DNA of 64,000 bases from Coenobita brevimanus (taxonomy: Eukaryota; Arthropoda; Malacostraca; Decapoda; Coenobitidae), in NCBI GenBank assembly GCA_032717465.1, contig CM064681.1, forward strand, positions 17,496,939 through 17,560,938, written 5' to 3'. Below, piece after piece: positions 54,753-64,000 of this stretch. The stretch's first letter is position 1. Every line of letters starts with the position of its first letter. The position numbers and the translations under genes were made by a program. The notes under the pieces are model-generated. The model had not been told where the DNA came from and made no database searches. It saw nothing but the letters and a program-made list of their open reading frames with translations.

Positions 54753-56744
54753 TTACTCTTCCTCACTGCAAGCAGAGTTAGCTAGACCTTTCAACTCAGG
54801 GTCAGCAACCTGCAACTCAACCAACTCTTGACGAGACAAATTATCAACACTACGGGGTACTGCCTCATCTGGTGAGTGGTCCAAATTAGCAAGAAAAGTG
54901 TCAGCTAGGATAACATCATCATCATCATTATCCTCTAAATCACCAGTAACTTTAGACTTAGCCCTAGTGACAGCACATGCAGGGAACACATCAGGGACAT
55001 CACAATCCTGGGCCATAGCCACTGGCTTACTAGACAACTGAGGAGCTGGACACACTTGACTTCCACCAATATCATTTCCAAGTAAGAAAGTTACACCTGA
55101 CATTGGGAGTGTCTCAACCAACCCAACCATAACGGAACCATTAACAAAACCAGACTCTAAATTCACTCTGCACAGAGGGACAGAGAAGTAATTATTCCCT
55201 ACACCTTGTAAGATTACAGTTTCATCAGAGGAATTAATATTAGAGCCTAGAACACTGGTCAGCATAAGGGATTGGCAAGCACCTGTATCACGATATATTT
55301 TAACTGATTTCCTCTCATTACTGTCCAGAGGACTGACAAAACCATCAGACAGGAAATTAGCACATGAACTCTTGAGAGTGTCACCCACGTTACTGCTCAA
55401 AAGAGGAGCTTCATCATGAGAATTTAATTTACCCCTCAAAGCAGGTTCAGTTAACTCAGTTAAAGAATTCTGGGAACTCTTAAGGGTGGACACTAGACCA
55501 ATTGACTGAATATTTAAAGACTCCTTTTTGTTCACATCACGCTGTCTCCTGAAACATTTCTCCGTAGTATGACCAAGCTTACTACAATAAGTACATTTAA
55601 TTTTCTGAAATCTAGAGGTGAAGCTGGTATTTACTTCCTGAGAAACATCATCTTTATTCTCTTTCCTGTTACCTGTACTCTGAGTAGAGGCAACGTACTT
55701 ACTCTCAGCTTTCCCTTTTTCTTTAGAATATCTCTTGTGAGTGGGAACATATTCATCAGCTAAAACTGCAGCATCAGACAAATTATCTATTCTTTTCTCA
55801 TCAAGATATAGGCTTACATCTTTATTAATACACCTTTTGAAGTCCTCCAGCAAAATCATCTGCTTAAATTTGTCAAAATCAGAATTTACATTCTTAGAAT
55901 TTAACCACTGTTCTAACAGATGTTCTTTGATTTTTGCATACTCAACATGGGATTGCTTATCTTGCTTATAAGTTGTCCTAAATTTTACTCTATAGGCTTC
56001 AGGAACAAGCTCAAAGGTCTTAAGAATCAAGCTCTTAACTACATCATAATTATCAGATTGATCCTGAGGCAAAGATGCATAAGTTACTTGAGCTTTACCG
56101 GTGAGAACAGTTTGAAGGAGTACTGACCAATACTTTTTGGGCCAATTAAAACCTGTAGCTATCCTCTCAAACAACTGAAAATACATTGTTAAATCAGATT
56201 CATTAAAAGGAGGGACAAGTTTAACATTTTTAGCCACATCAAAATCATCAGAGCTAGATGATCCAGTTCCACCTTGTTTCATGCGATACTCATGGTCTGC
56301 TTGAATCCTAGCTAGTTCAATTTGTGCCTGAGCCTGTGCCTGTGCCTCCTGAATGCGAGCATTTGCCTCAAATTCAGCCTCCTGAATATGAGCCTGAGAC
56401 TCCGCCTCCTTAGCCTGAGACTCAGCCTCCTTAGCACGAGCCTGAAACTCAGCCTCCTTAGCACGAGCCTCCTGCAGAGCTAGCTGTAACTTAGCTATTT
56501 CAATCTGCGTTTGCTCATTTGGAGGAGTTACATTAAACAAGCTTTTATTAATCATGCCAGCAATTTTATCTTTAGAATGATGAGAGTGAACTGCAATTCC
56601 CAATTGTTGAGCAACAAGCTTAAATTCATTCTTTGTTCTGTTTTCTACATCACACACTGTTTGCACATTTGACAAAAAATCTTTGGCTTCATCAAGCGTA
56701 GTAATAGTAGACATCATGAATAAATCACAGTCACAAAATATCAA
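54753..56744 (-). CDS. copy B gag-protease ORF
   Basis: An uninterrupted 663-codon frame on the minus strand from ATG 56744. The N-terminal part has alanine/glutamate-rich helical repeats (ARAKEAEFQ, AKEAESQ units, 56280-56500), one unit more than copy A. A capsid-like region follows (LVPPFNESDLTMYFQLFERI). The zinc knuckle CTYCSKLGHTTEKC is at about 55554-55595. The protease active site DTGACQSL is at about 55266-55290. The frame ends just before integrase at a TAA that copy A lacks. It could still be translated, although the element cannot move by itself. Confidence 0.85.
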   Translation of the reverse strand: MIFCDCDLFMMSTITTLDEAKDFLSNVQTVCDVENRTKNEFKLVAQQLGIAVHSHHSKDKIAGMINKSLFNVTPPNEQTQIEIAKLQLALQEARAKEAEFQARAKEAESQAKEAESQAHIQEAEFEANARIQEAQAQAQAQIELARIQADHEYRMKQGGTGSSSSDDFDVAKNVKLVPPFNESDLTMYFQLFERIATGFNWPKKYWSVLLQTVLTGKAQVTYASLPQDQSDNYDVVKSLILKTFELVPEAYRVKFRTTYKQDKQSHVEYAKIKEHLLEQWLNSKNVNSDFDKFKQMILLEDFKRCINKDVSLYLDEKRIDNLSDAAVLADEYVPTHKRYSKEKGKAESKYVASTQSTGNRKENKDDVSQEVNTSFTSRFQKIKCTYCSKLGHTTEKCFRRQRDVNKKESLNIQSIGLVSTLKSSQNSLTELTEPALRGKLNSHDEAPLLSSNVGDTLKSSCANFLSDGFVSPLDSNERKSVKIYRDTGACQSLMLTSVLGSNINSSDETVILQGVGNNYFSVPLCRVNLESGFVNGSVMVGLVETLPMSGVTFLLGNDIGGSQVCPAPQLSSKPVAMAQDCDVPDVFPACAVTRAKSKVTGDLEDNDDDDVILADTFLANLDHSPDEAVPRSVDNLSRQELVELQVADPELKGLANSACSEEE

Positions 56745-56796
56745 AAAATATCCTTATGATAATATCCTGAATATCCTGGCGAGGTCGCCAAATTTA

Positions 56797-57583
56797 TGTT
56801 ACGGAACAGAGAAAGATAATGTACACTTTAAGTGAGAATACTAAAAATCACTACTGTCCCGTAAAGTTCCAGGTTCAAAACAAAAGAGTTAGGTAAAATT
56901 ACAAGTTAAAGTTTAATGCTCAAACTAACAACAAAACATTCAGGACTCATAAGGATAATGTAATGGCAAAAAACAGGTTAAATAATGGTTAACTGCAATA
57001 GCCTCTAGTAAAACGAAATTAGCATGAGTAAATTTATCTAAGTCAGCCCTGATAAAATGAGAATACCAGATAATACTCAGTGAATGCAAGATATATTATT
57101 ACAGATACAAAATATTATCAAAAATGACAGACATAAAAACTCATGAATCACAAAAACCTTACCAGGCCTAAGAATTAACACCTTATGCTACACAGTGCAA
57201 GAAAAAATGCAATAACACTTATACTCAAATTACACAGCTGCTAGATGGTTGGAGACTTCCTGAGCACTCACAATAATAATAACTGTACAGGGGAGGACAG
57301 AGATGTGAGCAAAATGAGGAGTAGATCTATATGGCAATTAATGCAGAGACTGAGCTCATTATATAGGGGCCGGCAGAGCTTGATACAACTTGTAAGAAGG
57401 ACGCGCAAATGAAGCCAGAGGGGACAAAGAGTTGACACTCCTGCTCTGAACAACAGAAAGAACGACTTACTCTACTATAAGGGAGGAGAGGGGGAGTGAG
57501 GTAGAACACGCTCGTGATCAAACATGCAGCATACTGTACGTTAGAATTACACAAAGGATGATGAAATCATAGGCTATGTAACA
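56797..57583 (-). repeat. LTR 2 (shared central LTR)
   Basis: 787 bp. It serves as the 5' LTR of copy B and the 3' LTR of copy A. On the minus strand it is followed by TAAATTTGGCGACC, where TGGCGACC is the probable primer-binding site. Confidence 0.95.
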
Positions 57584-57645
57584 CCTCCCCACGAAGAAAA
57601 AAGAAATTTACGAAGGAAATTTCTTATTACTCTAAAACAATCTGT

Positions 57646-58499
57646 CTAAAGTCTAGATAAGCAATCTGCAATAACATTTTCTTTCCCCTTGACATGTTTT
57701 ATGTCTAATGAATACTCCTGAAGAAGTAGACTCCATCTTGTCAATCTCTGTTTTTTATCTTTAAACTTACTAAGGAATTTCAGTGGGTTATGATCGGTAT
57801 AAATGACTATGGGGTCAAAACCAGATCACAAATAAAATGAAAAAATGCTGTAAACCCAAAATCAAAGCCAAAAGCTCTTTCTTAATAGTGGAGTAGTTCT
57901 TCTGAGGTGGACTGAACTTCTTACTGTAATAAGATACAGGGTGTTCAATACCCTGATCATCCTCTTGCAGCAAAACAGCCACAGCTCCTGTATCACTTGC
58001 ATCAACAGCCATCTTAAAAGGCTTAGCAAAATTTGGAGTAGCGAGCACTGGCTGACTTAATAGGATAGTTTTAAGTTTGCTGAAAGAGGATTCACAGTTA
58101 TCGGTCCAGACANNNNNNNNNNNNNNNNNNNNNNNNNNNNNNNNNNNNNNNNNNNNNNNNNNNNNNNNNNNNNNNNNNNNNNNNNNNNNNNNNNNNNNNN
58201 NNNNNNNNNNNNCACAGTGGTTCTTCCTGGAGTAGCACAGAACACTTGCGGGTACTCCTGCAGTAATGCCGAAAACTCCTGCATTTCCTCGGGAGGTAGA
58301 TGAGAAAGCTTAGCCTGGAGATAATTCATGATATCAGGATTCTTCCCCAAACTATCACTCAGGCTCATGCTGCATGGGAGAACTTCACTTGCAGACTCGG
58401 GTGGAACAGCTACAGTGCAGACTGGGTTATTTTCGTCCCGCCTGTGATAGAACTTTAGCATGTTGATGTGACAAAGTTGCTTGTTCTTTCTATGATCTG
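57646..58499 (-). pseudogene. copy A reverse transcriptase and RNase H (with gap)
   Basis: The frame enters from the integrase linker, is lost in the N run at 58113-58212, and reappears as the end of RT and RNase H (VDASDTGAVAVLLQ, KKELLAL). The same frameshift and TGA as in copy B follow near 57815-57845. The YIDD region lies in the gap. Compared with copy B, 821 bp (52563-53383) are missing here. Confidence 0.85.
58113..58212. other. assembly gap (100 N)
   Basis: Exactly 100 N. The flanks match copy B at 52562 and 53384, so the real gap should be about 821 bp if copy A is intact there. Confidence 0.97.
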
Positions 58500-59692
58500 G
58501 TGTGGCGATGACATAGTTGACATCACTGAGTTTCTTCTCCACGAAATAAGGACCACTAAACTTGGCTTGAAGAGGTTGCCCATGCACCGGTAGCAGAATC
58601 AAAACCTGATCTCCTGGCTGAAAGTGGCGTAACCTGGACTCCTTATCATACCAAGTCTTCATCTTCTCCTGAGCAGCTCCTAAATTCTCTCGCGCCAGTT
58701 GTAAAGCAGTGGACAGCCGTTCTTTGAACTTCATCACATACTCCAGCAGGTTGACGTCATCTTCCTCCAACAGTCAGCATTCCTTGAGTAGCTTATGGGG
58801 TCCTCTTACTTCATGGCCAAACAGTAGTTCAAAAGGTGAGAAGCCCAGTGATTCATTTGGAGATTCTCTTGCGGCAAATACAACGAATGGAAGACCTTTA
58901 TCCCAGTCTTTCTGATGTTCCAAACAGTATTTCTTGAGCATGGATTTGAGTGTTTGATGATATCTCTCCAATGCTCCTTGGGTCTGGGGATGGTAAGCTG
59001 AAGACGTGATCTGGGTGATGTCCAACTCTTTCAGAGACTGCTTGAAAACATTTGACATGAAATTACTTCCCTGGTCGAACTGTACCTCCTTGGGCAGACC
59101 AAACTTTGTGAAGAACCCTAGCATTTCCTTAACCACGTTCTTTGCTGAGATATTTCTAAGTGGAATGGCTTCAGGATAACGAGTAGCCATATCAATCAGG
59201 GTCAACACATAAGAAAATCCAGAAGAAGTCTTAGGAAGAGGGCCCACAATATCTACCAACACACGGGTGAATGGCACCTCAAAAGGAGGAATGGGAACTA
59301 GAGGTGCAACCTTTTCGGTCTGATTACACTTCCCCACAACTTGACAGGTGTGACAAGACTTACAATACCAGGAAACATCCCTGAAGATACCTGGCCAGTA
59401 GAAGTGTTTCAAAATGCGTGCCACAGTCTTCCTCACTCCAAGGTGTCCTGCCAAACTGGAATCATGAGCCACTCTAATGATATCCTGCCTACAAACACGA
59501 GGGATGACAACTTGATGTACAACCTCCCATTCACAGTCGGCTGATGCTGTTGAGGGTCTCCACTTTCTCATAAGTACTCCTGACTTTATATAATAACAAG
59601 TAGAAGCACCAGCTGACTCTTCCTCACTGCAAGCAGAGTTAGCTAGACCTTTCAACTCAGGGTCAGCAACCTGCAACTCAACCAACTCTTGA
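58500..59692 (-). pseudogene. copy A integrase
   Basis: The minus strand holds a full integrase: zinc-binding segment, D (VDIVGPLP), D (QFDQGSNF), E (GALERYH), and a C-terminal domain with WYDKESRLRHFQPGDQVLIL and the GPY/F motif KFSGPYFVEKK near 58545-58580. A TGA near 58772 replaces the tryptophan seen in copy B, and a +1 A near 59693 shifts it from the protease frame. Otherwise it is more complete than copy B. Confidence 0.88.
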
Positions 59693-60290
59693 CAGAGACA
59701 AATTATCAACACAACGAGGTACTGCCTCATCTGGTGAGTGGTTCAAATTAGCAAGAAAAGTGTCAGCTAGGATAACATCATCATCATCATTATCCTCTAA
59801 ATCACCAGTAACTTTAGACTTAGCCCTAGTGACAGCACATGCAGGGAACACATCAGGGACATCACAATCCTGGGCCACAGCCACTGGCTTACTAGACAAC
59901 TGAGGAGCTGGACACACTTGACTTCCACCAATATCATTTCCAAGTAAGAAAGTTACACCTGACATTGGGAGTGTCTCAACCAACCCAACCATAACGGAAC
60001 CATTAACAAAACCAGACTCTAAATTCACTCTGCACAGAGGGACAGAGAAGTAATTATTCCCTACACCTTGTAAGATTACAGTTTCATCAGAGGAATTAAC
60101 ATTAGAGCCTAGAACACTGGTCAGCATAAGGGATTGGCAAGCACCTGTATCACGATATATTTTAACTGATTTCCTGTCATTACTGTCCAGAGGACTGACA
60201 AAACCATCAGATAGGAAATTAGCACATGAACTCTTGAGAGTGTCACCCACGTTACTGCTCAAAAGGGGAGCTTCATCATAAGAATTTAAT
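59693..60290 (-). pseudogene. copy A protease region
   Basis: Contains DTGACQSLMLTSVLG near 60130-60160 and the same flanking sequence as copy B. It is separated from gag by an extra C at about 60294 (five C against four in copy B). Confidence 0.85.
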
Positions 60291-61580
60291 TTACCCCCTC
60301 AAAGCAGGTTCAATTAACTCAGTTAAAGAATTCTGGGAACTCTCAAGGGTTGACACTAGACCAATTGACTGAATATTTAAAGACTCCTTTTTGTTCACAT
60401 CACGCTGTCTCCTGAAACATTTCTCCGTAGTATGACCAAGCTTACTACAATAAGTACATTTACTTTTCTGAAATCTAGAGGTGAAGCTGGTATTTACTTC
60501 CTGAGAAACATCATCTTTATTCTCTTTCCTGTTACCTGTACTCTGAGTAGAGGCAACGTACTTACTCTCAGCTTTCCCTTTTTCTTTAGAATATCTCTTG
60601 TGAGTGGGAACATATTCATCAGCTAAAACTGCAGCATCAGACAAATTATCTATTCTTTTCTCATCAAGATATAGGCTTACATCTTTATTAATACACCTTT
60701 TGAAGTCCTCCAGCAAAATCATCTGCTTAAATTTGTCAAAATCAGAATTTACATTCTTAGAATTTAACCACTGCTCTAACAGATCTTCTTTGATTTTTGC
60801 ATACTCAACATGGGATTGCTTATCTTGCTTATAAGTTGTCCTAAATTTTACTCTATAGGCTTCAGGAACAAGCTCATAGGTCTTAAGAATCAAGCTCTTA
60901 ACTACATCATAATTATCAGATTGATCCTGAGGCAAAGATGCATAAGTTACTTGAGCTTTACCGGTGAGAACAGTTTGAAGGAGTACTGGCCAATACTTTT
61001 TGGGCCAATTAAAACCTGTAGCTATCCTCTCAAACAACTGAAAATACTTTGTTAAATCAGATTCATTAAAAGGAGGGACAAGTTTAACATTTTTAGCCAC
61101 ATCAAAATCATCAGAGCTAGATGATCCAGTTCCACCTTGTTTCATGCGATACTCATGGTCTGCCTGAATCCTAGCTAGTTCAATTTGTGCCTGAGCCTGT
61201 GCCTGTGCCTCCTGAATGCGAGCATTTGCCTGAAATTCAGCCTCCTGAATACGAGCCTGAGACTTCGCCTCCTTAGCCTGAGATTCAGCCTCCTTAGCAC
61301 GAGCGTCCTGCAGGGCTAGCTGTAACTTAGCTATTTCAATCTGTGTTTGCTCATTTGGAGGAGTTACATTAAACAAGCTTTTATTAATCATGCCAACAAT
61401 TTGATCTTTAGAATGATGAGAGTGAACTGCAATTCCCAATTGTTGAGCAACAAGCTTAAGTTCATTCTTTGTTCTGTTTTCTACATCACACACTGTTTGC
61501 ACATTTGACAAAAAATCTTTGGCTTCATCAAGTGTAGTAATAGTAGACATCATGAATAAATCACAGTCACAAAATATCAA
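60291..61580 (-). CDS. copy A gag ORF
   Basis: A 429-codon frame from ATG 61580 with the same start, helical repeat region, capsid-like part and zinc knuckle CTYCSKLGHTTEKC as copy B. The helical repeat region is one unit shorter. It is cut short by the extra C at its 3' end. Confidence 0.85.
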   Translation of the reverse strand: MIFCDCDLFMMSTITTLDEAKDFLSNVQTVCDVENRTKNELKLVAQQLGIAVHSHHSKDQIVGMINKSLFNVTPPNEQTQIEIAKLQLALQDARAKEAESQAKEAKSQARIQEAEFQANARIQEAQAQAQAQIELARIQADHEYRMKQGGTGSSSSDDFDVAKNVKLVPPFNESDLTKYFQLFERIATGFNWPKKYWPVLLQTVLTGKAQVTYASLPQDQSDNYDVVKSLILKTYELVPEAYRVKFRTTYKQDKQSHVEYAKIKEDLLEQWLNSKNVNSDFDKFKQMILLEDFKRCINKDVSLYLDEKRIDNLSDAAVLADEYVPTHKRYSKEKGKAESKYVASTQSTGNRKENKDDVSQEVNTSFTSRFQKSKCTYCSKLGHTTEKCFRRQRDVNKKESLNIQSIGLVSTLESSQNSLTELIEPALRG

Positions 61581-61634
61581 AAAATATCCTTATGATAATA
61601 TCCTGAATATCCTGATAAGAGGTCGCCAAATTTA

Positions 61635-62428
61635 TGTTACGGAACAGAGAAAGATAATGTACACTTTAAGTGAGAATACTGAAAATCACTACTGTCCCGT
61701 AAAGTTCCAGGTTCAAAACAAAAGAGTTAGGTAAAATTACAAGTTAAAGTTTAATGCTCAAACTAACAACAAAACATTCAGGACTCATAAGGATAATGTA
61801 ATGGCAAAAAACAGGTTAAATATATGGTTAACTGCAATAGCCTCTATTAACACGAAATTAGCATGAGTAAATTTATCTAAGTCAGCCCTGATAAAATGAG
61901 AATACCAGATAATACTCAGTGAATGCAAGATATATTATTACAGATACAAAATATTATTAAAAATGACTGACAAAAAAAAAAAACCTCATGAATCACAAAA
62001 ACCTTACCAGGCCTAAGAATTAACACCTTATGCTACACAGTATAAGAAAAAATGCAATAACACTTATACTCAAATTACACAGCTGCTAGATGGTTGGAGA
62101 CTTCCTGAGCACTCACAATAATAATAACTGTACAGGGGAGGACAGAGATGTGAGCAAAATGAGGAGTAGATCTAAGTGGCAATTAATGCAGAGACTGAGC
62201 TCATTATATAGGGGCCAGCAGAGCTTGATACAACTTGTAAGAAGGACGCGCAAATGAAGCCAGAGGGGACAAAGAGTTGACACTCCTGCTCTGAACAACA
62301 GAAAGAACGACTTACTCTACTATAAGGGAGGAGGGGGGGAGTGAGGTAGAACACGCTCGTGATCAAACATGCAGCATACTGTACGTTAGAATTACACAAA
62401 GGATGATGAAATCATAGGCTATGTAACA
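61635..62428 (-). repeat. LTR 3 (5' LTR of copy A)
   Basis: 794 bp, longer mainly through a poly-A expansion near 61972-61982. It is followed on its outer side by (AT)n, as is LTR 1. Next to it on the minus strand is TAAATTTGGCGACC, as in copy B. Confidence 0.95.
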
Positions 62429-62870
<442 letters not shown>

Positions 62871-63200
62871 AAGTTTGAATCCATCTTCTTTATTAACTAG
62901 TAAACGAACATCCAATTAAATAGCTTTCATTCATAATTATACTTGAATGATTATAGTAAACTTTTACTTCATATTTTGGTATTTTTTGACATTTTCAAAG
63001 TTCGGTTCACTGGAAGAAGTAACAATATATATATTTCATTAAGTGGCAGTTTTTGGTTGGTGGGTTGGAGAAGTGAAAAAGTATTTACATTATCTCGGGA
63101 TGTTGATGTAATGCAATCAGTAAATGCTTTATTTCTATTACAGGAAACCTTTTCTGCCATCTGTTGCATGCAATGCTGCTAGTGGTACTGATGTTGCTTA
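62871..63200. other. unassigned stretch
   Basis: No feature supported; AT-rich. Confidence 0.45.
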
Positions 63201-64000
63201 GCTCGAAATTAGCACATCTAAACTTGATAATCCTGTACAACCCAACCTTAAGGTATTTCGTAAAACAAAACAAAAATGAAGTTCAGTATAGGTTATTACA
63301 AAAAGTATGAGTGGATTGAACACTCTCAACTACAAGACAGTGTCCATTGTTTTGCTTGTAGACACTTCAGTAGTAATGTAATAAGAAAAGGCAAGATTTA
63401 TGGTATGCGACCATTTATCGATGTAGGATTTTGTAAATGGAAGGATTGTTCAGAATTATTTGAAAAACATGCTCAAAGTGAAAAACAAATAAGTTCCATG
63501 AGAGGGTGGTCGAATTTGAAAGCTGTAGTAAGCAAAAAAGACACTTCTATCAAGAATTAACTTTGTACCAGCAGGGCGAATGAAATAAAGAAAAATAGAG
63601 AACATGTGAAATGTTTGCTACGTGTTACGAGTTTGCTTGGTAGACAAGGTTTACCATTCCGAGGTCAGGATGAAAGTGGTACGTTAGCAAATAGAGGAAA
63701 CTTTATTGAAACACTTGACATGCTAGCTGACACTAATAAAACTCTGCAAAAGAAGATGGAAGCAAGAAATGGCCACTACATGTCTCCTGAATACCAAAAT
63801 GATTTAATACAAGTGTTTGGTAACATAATTCTGAGTGAAATATCTGCACAAAAAAAGAAAGCAAAATATTTTTCGATATTAGTGGATGAGTCAAAAGATC
63901 AATCATGAAAAGAATAATTAAGCTTAATTATCAGATATTTTGATGGTGAAGTAACTCAGGTGAGATGCTGTGGCACATATCACATGCAAAAATTAGATGC
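63201..64000 (+). pseudogene. hAT-derived ZMYM1-like (TTF zinc finger, DUF4371) sequence, runs off window
   Basis: The frame gives DNPVQPNLKVFRKTKQ, then after a +1 shift GYYKKYEWIEHS and VHCFACRHFS, the TTF-type zinc finger of hAT-derived zinc finger MYM-type 1-like proteins. TAA at 63558 and a frame change are followed by LLGRQGLPFRGQDES and FSILVDESKD, the start of the DUF4371/RNase H-like transposase core with its first catalytic aspartate. Stops at 63558 and 63906 mark it as a decayed transposon. It belongs to a different hAT lineage from 27216-29401. Confidence 0.75.

Larger units (their letters stand above)
51247..62428 (-). mobile_element. Gmr1-like Gypsy retroelement, tandem array (LTR-int-LTR-int-LTR)
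   Basis: Three direct LTRs (51247-52033, 56797-57583, 61635-62428) flank two internal regions, all on the minus strand. Each internal region encodes, in transcription order, gag, aspartic protease, integrase with GPY/F module, reverse transcriptase and RNase H. Gypsy elements normally place integrase last. Integrase before RT is the Ty1/copia order, known in Gypsy-type elements as the Gmr1 type. The whole array is inserted in an (AT)n tract, so its target duplication cannot be read. Both copies are broken. Confidence 0.9.

Noticed and set aside
55569..56126. Plus-strand ORFs in the LTR array (also 60432-61055)
   Set aside because: They are antisense to the gag frame and identical in both copies only because the copies are alike.

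Overview
This is a stretch of animal genome. An arthropod, most likely a decapod crustacean, is the best fit. The reasons are a multi-exon chemosensory ionotropic receptor of the divergent arthropod type, several RTE-like LINEs, many long (AT)n, (CT)n, (GT)n and (GATA)n microsatellites, and a very high transposon load. The species assignment is inference. No bacterial, phage or CRISPR features are present.

The only host gene I can support is on the + strand at 9908-32469. It is an ionotropic receptor (IR; variant ionotropic glutamate receptor). Nine exons join with consistent phases into one 1,334-nt open reading frame of 444 codons plus 2 nt. It covers the signal peptide, N-terminal region, ligand-binding S1 half, TM1, pore loop and TM2. 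The S2 half and last transmembrane helix must lie beyond the window, because intron 9 (from 32470) runs past position 64000. Nearly everything else is transposon sequence upstream of the gene or inside its introns.

Upstream (1-9907): a dispersed repeat, a (TG)n tract, a decayed LINE, a broken RTE-like LINE (family A, 4328-7670), a 1.3-kb pogo-like DNA transposon with TA duplication, and a LINE-B fragment. Intron 5 holds a LINE-B copy with a 1,023-codon frame broken by only three stops. Intron 6 holds an older minus-strand LINE (family C) split by a second LINE-B copy with an 11-bp target duplication. Intron 7 holds a tRNA-like SINE, a broken hAT transposase and a foldback palindrome.

Intron 9 is a nest of elements. 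A Gypsy-type LTR element (about 34347-47532) that has lost its protease-RT-RNase H section has been entered by a Tigger element (35829-39325), a piggyBac element (40300-44257) and a nonautonomous hAT element (44424-46715). The hAT element itself carries a TTAA-flanked element (44525-46326). All have recognisable target duplications. Further on are a tRNA-derived SINE, two more LINE-B fragments and large microsatellites.

The most unusual object is at 51247-62428 on the minus strand. It is a tandem LTR-internal-LTR-internal-LTR array of a Gypsy-type retroelement whose pol order is protease, integrase, reverse transcriptase, RNase H, which is the Ty1/copia order. This matches the Gmr1 type first described from cod. 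The two copies share an RNase H lesion, and one contains a 100-N assembly gap. The window ends inside another hAT-derived (ZMYM1-like) sequence.
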